The notes under the pieces: generated by a model
The model's database searches: none
Seen by the model: the letters and a program-made list of their open reading frames with translations, nothing else
What the model was told of the DNA's origin: nothing
Origin: Romanomermis culicivorax
Taxonomy: Eukaryota; Nematoda; Enoplea; Mermithida; Mermithidae
Length of the DNA stretch: 64,000 bases
Direction: 5' to 3'
NCBI GenBank assembly: GCA_963922205.1
Contig: CAWUHX010000250.1
Coordinates: 248,001 to 312,000 of the forward strand
Translations under genes and position numbers: made by a program
Part shown: one piece after another, positions 34,166 to 46,719 of the stretch
Numbering within the stretch: the first letter of the stretch is position 1
Layout: the number at the start of each line of letters is the position of its first letter

Positions 34166-35234
34166 CTACTGACGGTGAAATTTTCTTTTCCGTATGATGA
34201 AAGCACTCGATGTAATTCTGCTAATCCAAGGATGTGCCCTTCGTAAAATAACATTGATCAGGTTTCAGCAGTTGATGAAAAGTGGTCTGATATAACAATA
34301 AAAGATCATAATCCTCTCAAATGCACTGTGGGCTGCTTGTGGGCCTCTATTCTTTACTATAGTCCACTTAATTAAAAATAATATAAACACAGTGAAAACC
34401 AAAAAAGTAGGTTCAATTTGATGCGAACTTTGTCGTATAGAAAAACACAAAATATCTTCATGTAACGAGCATTGAATGAAAGTTTCAGCATGTTCTGCCT
34501 TCCGCTTACTGACGAAAAACTGTTTGCATTGACTACATAATAATTAGCTTATTAGTTTTTTCCGTATTGAAGTTTACTTTCAGGGGATCGCTGCATCTGT
34601 CATTTCAAAATGAATGAACTATAAATTCTGTTGCACTTAAAATAAATTATGGTGTTGTGTGTAGCCAACTTAATTTGCAGCTTACAGTATATGGAATATG
34701 CAAGCACCGGACCTATAAATTTGTTACATTAAGCTTGTAGCATCATATTGCTCAAATATGTAACTGAAGAGACAAATTCTAGGCTGATCTGAGACACTTG
34801 TTCAGCAGCCACTGTATTCATTGCAATTCACTTTAATAGAAGACTCAAGTTTGCCCTGAAGATTCTTCCTAATGGAGATAGAATAAAGTCATGGACGTCC
34901 ATTTATGTGATTTTTTCAAATGCGAGCTATTCCTTCTTTCTTGCAAGTAGAAAAAATCGAAAATTTTACATGGAAAACCAGTTTTCGTAGATCCGGAATT
35001 CAAAATTAAAATTTTTCGACCGAAATGTACGGTACACCACCAGGCGGAAGAAAAATTAGTGTACGCGGTACACCACCAGGCGAAATTAACCGTCTATGCC
35101 GGACGCGACCAGCACACTTTGTGCTGTCGAAAAAGAAGTTTCACCCCTATTCAGCGAAACACACAAAAGCAAAACTCAAAATTGCGAGACTCAATACAAC
35201 GATTCTCGATACAGTGAAGTCTCAGAACAGATTC
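34166..35234. other. flanking sequence between the two large elements
   Basis: About 1.07 kb with no supported gene. A short direct repeat CGGTACACCACCAGGCG occurs at about 35028 and 35067. ORFs here are short and one runs into the LTR, so none is called. Confidence 0.6.
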
Positions 35235-36122
35235 TGTAACGTACCTGCTAACGCAGTACTGTAAATATATATAGCATACTGTATGTGATAGTCATTATTA
35301 AATATTATTTCATTTTCATAATTTATCGTCTCAAGGGTGTCTGGGATTCACACCCAAACATTCCTGTAAAATTATGTGAAGTACTTTATTTTGATCCGTT
35401 CACACCCCGATAGCCGCTATTGACCCAATTAAGATGCCCCAATTCATTTGCACAAACGACAGCTGGTCCCCTAGAACCTACACTAAACTACACATTCCAC
35501 GGCTACCGTAATCCCCCATAAAAATCGTAAACAACACCTGCACACAGTTAAAAGTAGAAGCCCCGCCAGACAGTAGTCTCAAGTGCAACGGTAGCAACGG
35601 TCCCACAAAACATGTGTACACAGAGGAAACAGATACAGAAGCATACACAGAAGCACAAAGGTGTGGCTAAGCCCACTGTAGGAAACAAGCAAGACATGAA
35701 AAGCATGCCGTACCAGAAAAGCATTGAAGGGTGTGACTAAATTAGCAAGAATGGTGAAGCAGGAAGCGGCGATTGGTGGAAGAAGATGGACAGAAGCAAG
35801 ACCTCCTGCGACGCCCAGGGAGTGGCCAAAAACGTCGTATTTAAAGAGAAGCAAAGTGTGATATTGGCAATTCCTAGTTTTTCAGCCTCCGCGTTTTTCC
35901 TTATTTGCAAGCGATTTTTATTTTGCGAGCGAGATTCCTCTTTCTTCGGAAGCAGTTAAGCCGTGTTGTAACTCGCTGCGTGTTCCCGTTTGTTGTTGTT
36001 GACATCTCAAAGCAGCCGTCGATTGTTATCCGTATCGCCCCCCATATTACCCGTTCCGTTGTACGTCGTTTTGACCGTCCATTCAGGATAAAGTAAAGTG
36101 CTTCTCAAAACTGGTCGTTATA
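35235..36122 (+). repeat. 5' LTR of the second Ty3 element
   Basis: It begins TGTAACGTACCTG and ends GGTCGTTATA (CA decayed to TA), and matches 43379-44272 over its length with scattered differences. A TATA-like box (GTATTTAAAGAG) lies at about 35837, inside the LTR. ORFs within it are not called. Confidence 0.9.
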
Positions 36123-36127
36123 TATTT

Positions 36128-36145
36128 TGGTGACCGTACCGTACT
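36128..36145 (+). promoter_or_regulatory. primer binding site
   Basis: TGGTGACCGTACCGTACT starts 5 nt after the 5' LTR. The position and TGG start fit a tRNA primer binding site; the tRNA was not identified. Confidence 0.6.
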
Positions 36146-36523
36146 GTTAACCACTGGAACTCTCTGTCCCAATTAGGTGTATTCTTATCCGGGCATCCCG
36201 AAGCATTAGATAATACAGTAGTAATCATTTCCTACAGTAAGACAGATATTCGTAGAAAGCAAACTGGAAATCCCCTTCAACGAAACATTAAGTGATACAT
36301 TTTTACAAATACAGCATGAAGCAAAAATTGAAGCACTTAAGCAGAAATCCCAGCGTAAACCAAGAATGACCCACCAAACGCAAGATCATTTAGGAGAAAT
36401 CTTTAGAGAACAGTAAACGATTTATTTTCTGAACATTTTCGTACTCTGCGCACAAAATTGAACCAGAATACAGTAAACCCTACCCTAATTGACGATCTAA
36501 GAACAGCAAACATTTGTAATAAC

Positions 36524-37347
36524 ATGGCAAATAATTTTTACGCGAAACCTATAGTATTCACGGGCGGCGTGACCCAACATTTTGGTGAATGGAATAAACG
36601 TTTAGAACAATTCATGGCACTCCAAGGCATGAAAGATACAGATGTACAGTTAAAGTTGGCATGTTTAGAGATTCATTTAGGAGGAGCTGCGTTAGCAAAA
36701 TTCAAAAGTTTAGCCAATTCCGAAAACCCTCCCAACACATACAAGCAGTATAAAATTGCATTGCAGGCCTTTTTACCAAACAATCGAGATAATGAGCTAC
36801 ATCAACAATTCTTACGCGAGAGATTTATACCCCCCCCCTTCCATTTATACCCCCAAAACCCGAACCTATCTTTTCCCTAACCAAAAATACAGACCAACAG
36901 GACCTTTTGCATCAATTAGAACAACAAGTAAAAGATTTACAGTTAAAGATCAAACAAAAATCCCAACCTCCACAACAGAGTAACTACAACAGTTTCAGTA
37001 ACAACACTTTCAGCAGGAATAATGCTTACAGGAACAATACTACCCCTAGGCAACCCACATGCTTTCAGTGTGGACAACTTGGACACGTAGCTCACAATTG
37101 TAAATCAGTAGGCACCGGAAAATCATGTGAAATTTGTTTTCGTAATAATCACAGTACATGTGATTGTAAAAGCTGATGCATCCACTGCTCCCAAACAGGA
37201 CCTAGATCTGATAACTGCCTTTCGAAACCCTACTCAAATTTTCAATGTTTTCTATGCAAGCAGAGAGGTCATACAATTAGGTACTGTCCAAATCAACAAA
37301 GTCGTAATATTCAAAATTGCATTGAGTACAGGCAACCCCAGCCCCTA
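36524..37347 (+). pseudogene. gag remnant with four zinc-knuckle motifs
   Basis: The capsid-like part starts at ATG 36524 (MANNFYAKPIVFTGG) and has a helical core like Ty3 capsid. It is shifted out of frame near a C-run (36830-36838). The nucleocapsid part continues in two other frames with a row of four CX2CX4HX4C motifs: CFQCGQLGHVAHNC, CEICFRNNHSTCDC, CIHCSQTGPRSDNC (His lost to Pro) and CFLCKQRGHTIRYC. At least two frame breaks and one stop make it nonfunctional. Confidence 0.8.
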
Positions 37348-37845
37348 ATGGACATTGATGACCCTGCATTCTACTCAACCTTACCCCCCATAACTAACAA
37401 CCCTCAGACTACTTTAGGAACTATAATGCCAACCATCCATCGCCGCAGTCAGGAGGAATACATCCTCGACCTGGACATTCCTGATTGGTGCACCATGTCA
37501 CCACCCCCCACACCCGAAGCCGACAAAATTGTAAAATCGCTGCTCACCATCCCCGCAGACTACAAAATCCCGCCAAAACAGACCATCAAGTCGCCCACCA
37601 CCCCCGAAACACCCTCGAAAAACGGCCGCAACCTCTTGTCCCTTTTGCACGGCCTCACCCCTGAACCCTACAGATTCCGCCCCCACCAAACACTATTGCC
37701 GACCCCCACAAGTAAGGAAATCCAAACCCCATCACATGACTCAACTTCTAAAACTTTGCAGACTGTTCAGATTGTAAACCGGCCACCCCCTCAACAGAAC
37801 AATGCAAAACACCAACAACAGCCACGCCAAACCGGCCAGAGCTGA
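37348..37845 (+). pseudogene. Pro-rich segment downstream of gag
   Basis: An open frame of 165 codons begins MDIDDPAFYSTLPP and is very rich in Pro, Thr and Ser. It has no recognised domain. It may be the C-terminal end of Gag or a linker region, placed between the zinc knuckles and the glycoprotein-like region. Confidence 0.45.
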
Positions 37846-37890
37846 AAAATACAATGCCCCGCCCCCTCCAATAAGACATTGTATTGGCAG

Positions 37891-39610
37891 ATGTTTTGTA
37901 TATTTTTCTGTATAATAATCCCCACATCGTGTAGTGCCCGATTTCAGATCTGTGGAACTTCATTGAGCAGTCACTCGGTCAACATACCAAAACTTGTATC
38001 ATGCATGCCCCCTTCCACAGTAGACAAACCGGTACAGACATTCGGAAAAATCTATATCCCCTCCACTAAACCTCACATAACAGATGCATACAAATGCAGT
38101 GTTCCCAAACGGAAAATTTGTACCAATACTGGATTTTTTGGCTCAAAAGGTATTGTTTTCGACCAAACCAAAATGCAAAATCTAACCCCGCACGTTTGTA
38201 AGGCAATCATTATAGACAAAGAACACAACGGTCAAAAATAATATGAAACTCAACCAGGATTTTGGTCAACAAACAACTCCCTAAGTGTAGAATACACATG
38301 GTGTTGTACAGACTACTGTAAGTCGGTCACTAACGTCATCATAGAAATAGGACAAATAGCGTCTTGGAATGGAAAATCTATGACAGGTACATTAGGTGAC
38401 CTGGGGTCATGCAAACCGACATCAGGCCATTGTGTGACGGCCGATGGGTCCATTATCTGGAATGAAACAGCATTCCAAAACTTATGCCCTTTCAAATACA
38501 AAAATACACATCCCATAAAACTGACGCAAACCCACATGATAATAGAAGAGCTACAAGGTGCATTCTCCATCAAAAATACACTCTTTTCGAACCCCAACTG
38601 CCCAGAAATCCAAGACAGTGTCCTAACCGAACAGGGCATTGTTGTGCAGTTAGACAAAAGCACCCCACATCATAACGCCTTTTTAACCCCAAAAACCAAC
38701 GAAACTCATACTACACTTTACCATTTTGATGATTTTGAACCCATTAACGCAAAACTACACTATCTAACAGATAAAATCCAGGAATTCAAGATCCAAAATT
38801 TCAAAAACGTCTGGAGTGAATTATGCAGACAGGCACAGCGTCACCTTGATCTAGTATGGCAAATTTTGCGCCTTGATGCAACCCTTGGGGTGCGTAACGA
38901 ACCGACATAATAGCAGAATTCACAGGAGACGCCCTCACAGTCTGGCCTTGTAAGCAGGTAAATGCATCCAAAGTCTTTTTCAACCATAGAATCAATGACA
39001 CATGCTACAAACTTTTACCCATTCTGGTAGGAACTGAACTCATGTTTTTGAACCCAGGAGGCAACGATTTGACCCCTTTCTCACAAACCTTTGACTGCCA
39101 TCACATGCATGTAGCCCTTTACAAACAGAATAATACATGGGTCAGCGAAACAGGATCCCCACATGTCACTGATCTACCTTTAGAAATCGTCTGGAACCAA
39201 AATTTCTCCCTTTTCCATTTTAACACACCTACAATTTTTCATGATCAACTCGCAACTATTTCAACCAACCTACTCTTTTTGAAACAATACATTTACAAAA
39301 CCCACACACTCGAACATGTCGTTAAAAACTCATCAATTACACCGCCCAAATGTCTCTTAATTCAGATACAGTTTACAATATGATCTCAGGCAGTGGCCAA
39401 GCAATCAGAAATACCCTCTCTGGCGCCGGTCAAGGCATAGAACATGTAATAACCCGTACTACCCAAAGCCTCACAGACAGATTAAATAATTTACTCAAAG
39501 GACCCCTGCAAATCATTATCAATCTAGCCGTTATTACTGTAGTCATTGCAGGCGTCTTTTACTCTTTTCTAATCCTTCGAAAATATTTTCCCTACCCAAA
39601 GAATCATGTC
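37891..39610 (+). pseudogene. env-like glycoprotein remnant located before protease
   Basis: A hydrophobic signal-peptide-like start ([14 protein letters not shown], from ATG 37891) is followed by Cys-rich sequence with N-glycosylation sequons, a GFFGSKG segment, and further Cys-rich frames at 38380-38910 and 39042-39383. The final piece (39350 on) has an amphipathic repeat and a TM segment (IIINLAVITVVIAGVFYSFLI, about 39512-39575) followed by a basic stop-transfer end. This is the layout of a class I membrane glycoprotein. Several stops break it. The TM piece is in frame with the downstream protease in this copy. Confidence 0.55.
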
Positions 39611-42600
39611 ACAAATCAACATGCGTACGAAATACCATCACACAACAGACGTTTACATGAGACCATTCCCCCGTCATTTGGTCATGCTCTCTTAGAATTA
39701 GGTAATCGTCATGGGGCACAAACGCAGCAGAAATACGTCCTTGTCGATATCGATACCCCCAGAACTCCTGCAATCGAACTCATTAATCAAATCCACCAAT
39801 CTGGATCAAATAAGCCACCCCAGAATGTGCCTGAGAAACATACCCCTCACAATCCAATCACACTTAACGGCAAGCTAATTACAAAAGGCATGATTGACAC
39901 TGGTGCCGTATACTCACTCATTGATTCACGAATCGCTCAAATCCTACAGCTAGACATGAAACCCCGGCTAGTCCAAGCCAAAGCAGCAAATAATCTTCGG
40001 ATTCACTTTGTAGGAACCACTTTTGTTACAGTAACAGCTCAAACTATCCAGGAAACAATAATGGTCCATGTCCAAAAAGAACTGCACAGCAGACGTCCTC
40101 CTAGGCAAAAACTTTCTCAGTTGATTTTCAGAATACACTATCAACAATCAGAAGTCCCAGGTCAAATTTGGCAAAGTCATACTACCTTGTGATGGCCTAG
40201 AATATAGCCCCCTTTCGACCCGTGGTCGAACCTACTTAGATGAAAAATTAGAATTACCACCCCGTACAGTCACTGAATTTACTGTCCCCCTGCCCAAATC
40301 GTACTTACAAGTTAAACAGCTTGAATTTACTCCAAAACCCAAACAGAATACCAAAGTTCATTTCGCAGCTTGTGTTTCTGAAAACCAAAACAGTCACATA
40401 CGCATATCAGTCTTAAACACACAAGACACAGCCCAAACTCTTTACCCTGGAACATGCATCAGTAGAGTCTCATGTTACATCCCAAAACAAGATGCTTCCG
40501 CTAAAGTAACCCCCTCGACGCAAAACCAGCCAAACCGTTTTGATACATTCACATTGTTAAAAGAAAACGTTAACTTAACCTCCAGTGACCTCACAGAAAC
40601 AGAAAAAACTCAGCTTCTACGCCCCCTATCCAAGTATCCTACGTTATATGCTAAATCCAAAATGGATGTAGGTAGAACCACCCTTGTTTCACGTACAATT
40701 GACACCAATGGCTCCCTGCCCATACGTAGACACCTTTTTCGGACCTCCCCAAAAGAAAAGCAAATCATACAAGCAGAAGTTGAGCAACTCGCAGCAGCAG
40801 ATGTCATAAGCCAGAGCAATTCTCCATGGTGCACCAATACAGTTTTAGTCCCCAAAAAAGATGGTGGCCATCATTTATGCATTGATTTTAGAGGTCTCAA
40901 TAAAGTAACAAAAAAAGATACCTATCCCTTGCCCCACATAGACGAAATTCTAGACACCCTGCGTGGAATGAAATATTTTACGTCCCTTGACCAATCCAAT
41001 GCCTATTATTCCATTCCCATTGCACAAGCAGACAGAGAAAAAACTGCCTTTAATTGCTCAGCCGGACAATATCAGTTTAACTATCTCCCCTTCGGTCTTA
41101 CCAACGCTCCAGCCACAAAATATAAAGGTTAATGGATGTTATCCTCTCGGGATTGCAATGGAACACATGCCTTGTCTATCTCAACGATGTTTTAGTCTTT
41201 GCAGACTCCCATGCCCAAATGCTGGAACGTTTTGACACTATTCTCACTCGTTTCTCTAAGGCAGGCCTCAAACTCAACATACAAAAATGCAAATTTTGCC
41301 AGCTCCATGTCCAATACTTAGGCCACGTCATTTCTCAGCAAGGCATTTCACCAGACCCCAATAAGGTTATGTCCATTTATGACATCCCCACCCCCAAAAG
41401 CTCCAAAGAAGTTAAATCATTCTTGGCCTACCCTCTTATTATCGCAGATTCATCCCAAACTGCTCTCAAATTTCTAGCCCCCTCACAGCCCTACTCAAAA
41501 AGAATTCGGAATTTTCATGGGGGCCTGAACAGCAAAACACATTCACTAAACTAAGAGAATTGCTCATTCATGCCCCGATACTGCAGCATCCCGATTTCAC
41601 CAAACCATTCATTTTGCAAACTGACGCCTCCAAACTTGGAATTGGGGCCATTCTCAGCCAATTAGACAGTAAAGGTCAGGATCGCCCCATCGCTTTTGAG
41701 AGCTGCACATTGAAACCCGCAGAATGCAACTACCCAATAACTGAGTTGGAAACCCTTGCAGTAGTTGAGTTTATCAAGTATTTCCGCCCCTATCTCTTCC
41801 AGCAACATGTTATTGTCCACACTGACCATACTGCAGTTCAGGCAGACTTGCAGAAAGAAAACCCATCCCCTCGCATCGCCTGTTGAGGATTAGCCCTCTC
41901 CGGTATTCAGCTAGGCATTCGACCTAAGAAAGGCACTGCTAACCGCAAAGCAGATGCTATTTCTCATTTCCCCTCAGAGACAGCGAAGCAAACCTTTGAT
42001 ATTGATCAACTAGAAACCCACCCTGAAATATCCACCATCAATTCTGTTCTCGAGGCTGAAGCAACTGAACAAGAAGAGCAACAGAAAAATTTTGCTGAAC
42101 TTCAACGCACTGATGCAACTGTCAAAAGTATTTTAGCAAAAATCGCCAAAAAACACCCCCTTACTATGATCAAATTTGCAGTGCATTAAAACATCCTCTT
42201 TCATATAGTCAACAAACAGGCAAAACTATACATCCCCAAGTCACAAGTCCAGCATCTCATCGCCTCACATCAAGACAGCAAATTCACAGGTCATTTCGCT
42301 GCCCGGAAAACTCTACACTTGCTCCAGCAAAAATATTTTTGGCCCCAAATGAGCTGTGATATCAAACGTTATTGCAAAACTTGCCACCCATGCCAGACAC
42401 AAAAAGCCCTCCGGCACAGAATACATGCGAATCTGGTACCAATTCAGCTGACTGGCCCATTTGATAGAGTCAGTGTTGATTGCATGGGGCCGTTACCCCT
42501 CACTGAAGACGACAACCGATTCATTGTCGTCTTCATTGATTATTTCATCAAGTATGTGGAGGCATTTCCGACCCCTGACATCACTGCAGCCACTATCGCC

Positions 42601-43350
42601 AAATTATTCGTAACCAAAATTGTTTGCTGTCATGGTTCCCCGAAAATCATCCATTGTGATCGTGGCTACGATTTTGTATCTGATCTCTTTTCACGGATCA
42701 CTAGCTTATGCAATACCCAAAAAATTCATACTACCACATACCATCCCATTGCCAATGGGGAAGTTGAGCGTTGCAACCAGACCCTAGCCACCCATATCCG
42801 CATGTACATCAATTCAAATCACACTGATTGGGATACTTTTCTACCCTATGCCGTTTTTTTGATTAACATTCATAAAAATGATAGCACTTTGTATCCCCTG
42901 TTTGAATTGCTCCACGCTAGACAGGCTAATCTCCCATCAGACGCAGCCTTAAATTTTTTCCCCACGTCCTACGTGGTTGATTTAGACGATTATGCCCTTC
43001 GTGTAAAATCTCACTTTACAGAAGCACTCTCAACCGTACAGAAAAATTTACAAAAGCCCAAGATCACTATACCATTCAGTATAACAAACATGCCCAGAAC
43101 ATCCATTACAAGGCGATGATCTCATTCTCTACAAAAACCATTCGTGCAAACAAGGGCTGACTCCCAAATTCCTCCTTCGCAAAACGGGCCCTATACAGTT
43201 ACCAATTTCATGTACCCCAACGTTACACTCAAACACCCCCATAAGAATATCACATTTACGGTACATGTAAACGAGACAACCCCTTTCTACCCTAGAGAAG
43301 CACCTATCGAAACTGCCCCCACCCCTCCACAACCTCGAAACCCTTGAACG
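39611..43350 (+). pseudogene. pol remnant: protease, RT, RNase H, integrase
   Basis: Protease: MIDTGAVYSLID at about 39891. Reverse transcriptase (about 40554-41560): KKDGGHHLCIDFRGLNK, LPFGLTNAP, then YLND instead of YxDD at 41174-41188, so the catalytic Asp is lost. RNase H at 41560-41886: LQTDASKLGIG, ending in a stop at 41884. Integrase (about 42200-43119): HPCQTQK zinc-domain Cys, core Asp in VDCMG, Asp in HCDRGYDF and Glu in GEVERCNQ. Several frameshifts and stops separate the parts. The order is standard Ty3/gypsy for the pol portion. Confidence 0.88.
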
Positions 43351-43378
43351 AGGACGTTCAACTCCGGAAGGAGTGAAA

Positions 43379-44272
43379 TGTAACGTACCTGCTAACGCAG
43401 TACTGTAAATATTTATAGCATACTGTATGTGATAGTCATTATTAAATATTATTTCATATTCATAATTTATCGTCTCAAGGGTGTCTGGGATTCACACCGA
43501 AACATTCCTGTAAAATTACGTGAAGTACTTTATTTTGATCCATTCACACCCGGGTAGCCGCTATTGACATAATTAAGAAGCCCAATTAATTTGCACAAAC
43601 GGCAGCTCGTCCCCTAGAACCTACACTAAACTACACATTCCACGGCTACCGTAATCCCCCATAAAAATCGTAAACAACACCTGCACACAGTAAAAAGTAG
43701 AAGCCCCGCCAGACAGTAGTCTCAAGTGCAACGGTAGCAAGGGTCCCACAAAACATGTGTACACAGAGGAAACAGATACAGAAGCATATGCAGAAGCACA
43801 CAGGTTTCCTACGGTGGCTAAGCCCACCGTAGGAAACAAGCAAGACATGAAAAGCATGCCATACTAGGAAGCATTGAAGGGCGTGACTAAATTAGCAAAA
43901 ATGGTAAAGCAGGAAGCGGCGATTGGCGGAAGAAGATGGACAGAAGCAAGACCTCCCGCGACGCCCAGGGAGTGGCCAAAAACGTCGTATTTAAAGAGAA
44001 GCAAAGCGTGATATTCGTAATTCCTAGTTTTTCGGCCACCGCGTTTTTCCTTATTTGCAAGCCGTTTTTATTTTGCGAGCGAGATTTCCCTTTCTTCGGA
44101 AGCAGTTAAGCCATGTTGTAACTCGCCGCGTGTTCCTGTTTGATGTTGTAGACGTCTCAAAGCAGCCGTCGATTGTTATCCATATCGCCCCCCGTATTAC
44201 CCGTTCTGTTGTACGTCGTTTCGACCGTCCATTCAGGATAAAGTAAAGTGCTTCTCAAAACTGGTCGTTACA
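43379..44272 (+). repeat. 3' LTR of the second Ty3 element
   Basis: It begins TGTAACGTACCTG and ends GGTCGTTACA and matches the 5' LTR. It follows the purine tract GGAAGGAGTGAAA at 43366-43378. The TATA-like box is conserved at about 43988. Confidence 0.92.
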
Positions 44273-44276
44273 ATTC

Positions 44277-44419
44277 TCAAAATGGTGAATTTTCAAAAAA
44301 GTTATTTTTAGAATAGGAGAACGGAGATTGGGCGGTTTTGGCGTATGGCCTATTTGGTTCTGCATTTCGATCTGGTGGATTGTCACGCATTTTGGCACGA
44401 ATCACCAGATTTCTTACAA
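44277..44419. other. spacer before tandem duplication
   Basis: Short flanking sequence after the 3' LTR target duplication; nothing recognised. Confidence 0.5.
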
Positions 44420-45512
44420 TATGGCTCTGTAGCATGACATTCACGACATTACAGATTTTTATTCTGGTTTGTTTATTATTAAAACATCTACACGCATGTT
44501 TTTTGTTTCTTTTTCCTTTATTGACTTATTTCCTTTTATATTTTGTTTGAGCCGCTTTTTGTTCAATTTTTTCAGGCTGTATACTTTAGTTTTTTACATA
44601 CTTTTTAATATTATTTTACTTTTCGTATTTTTATTATTTTTTTTGTTCTGCCTTTATTGCTTAATTATTTAATTCATTTCATATTGTTTTATTTATTTCA
44701 TTATTATTTTCTTACAGATATGTCTTTGTGATTTTGGAATGATCGATTCGTGCATACCTACCGGAACTGCAGTACAAAAGCATGGGAAAATTGAATGGCC
44801 AAATGCAATTAAGATTAGACTATCTCAAGTAGCAAAATCGATTTTAATATACCTAATTTGCATATTTATTACAAAAATGATGTGTGCGTTTACTCCAATG
44901 CATAGAACTTTTTACTACTCGCTGTATTGAAATTCACTGTTTTGAGAGTGACGATGCACAAAAGGTGCCGTCGTGCTTTTTCCTCTGAACCCGTAGACTT
45001 GATATTGCTCATCCAAGTCACAGGACCAGACCTGGATTTTTGTGACGGGCGCTGCTCCAGTCGCAATAGGCGATGTAGGGTTGTGCAGTCGGTGGTAGAG
45101 AAGCTGCCATACAGTGTGCTAGAACCGTTGCAGAATCGCTGTTATGAGGCTTCGCTGTTTTGAGACCCCGCTCTTGAGAAACTCTATTGAAATTTCGCTG
45201 TATTAGGACTTCGCTGCAATTAGAAACGCTATTTTGAATTTCGCTTTTGTGGGGACACGCCGAGTCCGGACGCGAATTTTTGAGGGTTAATATCGCCTGT
45301 TAGTGTAGGGCAAAAGATAAGCAGGGCAATAAGGTGTACTGCATGTTTAGGTATGCTATTGAAATGCGGTAGTCCCTTGCAAGATACAGACTCGCCGGCA
45401 AAGCGGTAATTATTTTTTGGATAACAAATAGCCGCTGGCTAAATAAATTCTAAGAAGCTAACTGCAAATTATAAAAAATAAAACTAACGGGGAAAGCCGT
45501 AAAACGTTGAGA
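44420..45512. repeat. 1093-bp tandem duplication, copy 1
   Basis: The unit runs from TATGGCTCTGTAGCATG to CGTAAAACGTTGAGA and is repeated immediately at 45513-46605. The three longest ORFs are identical in both copies. The unit has a T-rich stretch, then a block with repeated TTCGCTGT/TTGAAAT motifs (about 44922-45250) resembling the ends of pogo/Tigger-like transposons. No transposase is visible and I call no gene. Confidence 0.9.
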
Positions 45513-46605
45513 TATGGCTCTGTAGCATGACATTCACGACATTACAGATTTTTATTCTGGTTTGTTTATTATTAAAACATCTACACGCATGTTTTTTGTT
45601 TCTTTTTCCTTTATTGACTTATTTCCTTTTATATTTTGTTTGAGCCGCTTTTTGTTCAATTTTTTCAGGCTGTATACTTTAGTTTTTTACATACTTTTTA
45701 ATATTATTTTACTTTTCGTATTTTTATTATTTTTTTTGTTCTGCCTTTATTGCTTAATTATTTAATTCATTTCATATTGTTTTATTTATTTCATTATTAT
45801 TTTCTTACAGATATGTCTTTGTGATTTTGGAATGATCGATTCGTGCATACCTACCGGAACTGCAGTACAAAAGCATGGGAAAATTGAATGGCCAAATGCA
45901 ATTAAGATTAGACTATCTCAAGTAGCAAAATCGATTTTAATATACCTAATTTGCATATTTATTACAAAAATGATGTGTGCGTTTACTCCAATGCATAGAA
46001 CTTTTTACTACTCGCTGTATTGAAATTCACTGTTTTGAGAGTGACGATGCACAAAAGGTGCCGTCGTGCTTTTTCCTCTGAACCCGTAGACTTGATATTG
46101 CTCATCCAAGTCACAGGACCAGACCTGGATTTTTGTGACGGGCGCTGCTCCAGTCGCAATAGGCGATGTAGGGTTGTGCAGTCGGTGGTAGAGAAGCTGC
46201 CATACAGTGTGCTAGAACCGTTGCAGAATCGCTGTTATGAGGCTTCGCTGTTTTGAGACCCCGCTCTTGAGAAACTCTATTGAAATTTCGCTGTATTAGG
46301 ACTTCGCTGCAATTAGAAACGCTATTTTGAATTTCGCTTTTGTGGGGACACGCCGAGTCCGGACGCGAATTTTTGAGGGTTAATATCGCCTGTTAGTGTA
46401 GGGCAAAAGATAAGCAGGGCAATAAGGTGTACTGCATGTTTAGGTATGCTATTGAAATGCGGTAGTCCCTTGCAAGATACAGACTCGCCGGCAAAGCGGT
46501 AATTATTTTTTGGATAACAAATAGCCGCTGGCTAAATAAATTCTAAGAAGCTAACTGCAAATTATAAAAAATAAAACTAACGGGGAAAGCCGTAAAACGT
46601 TGAGA
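45513..46605. repeat. 1093-bp tandem duplication, copy 2
   Basis: Direct repeat of 44420-45512 with no gap and apparently near-identical sequence. It ends 115 bp before the hexokinase stop codon. Confidence 0.9.
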
Positions 46606-46719
46606 CAATAATAGTCGCATCACTAGAAAAACCGAGAAAAAACGATTAGAAAACGCGATGAATGTGATCCATTAAACGTTATGAACGACTCGGCGGCGAA
46701 TATTTCAGACAACACGTCT

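Larger units (their letters stand above)
35235..44272 (+). mobile_element. decayed Ty3/gypsy element with two LTRs
   Basis: The 9.04 kb element is flanked by ATTC duplications (35231-35234 and 44273-44276). It has LTRs of about 0.89 kb, a primer binding site, zinc-knuckle gag, an env-like region, protease, reverse transcriptase, RNase H and integrase, and a polypurine tract. Most ORFs are broken by stops and frameshifts and the LTRs have diverged, so it is older than the insertion at 10994-25052. Confidence 0.92.

Noticed and set aside
37498-37689. Gly-rich minus-strand ORF
   Set aside because: Antisense of the Pro-rich segment of the second Ty3 element.
44469-45163. Three ORFs in each tandem copy (67, 63 and 78 codons)
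   Set aside because: The first is poly-Phe/Leu from T-rich DNA and the others match no family. Identity between copies reflects the recent duplication, not selection.
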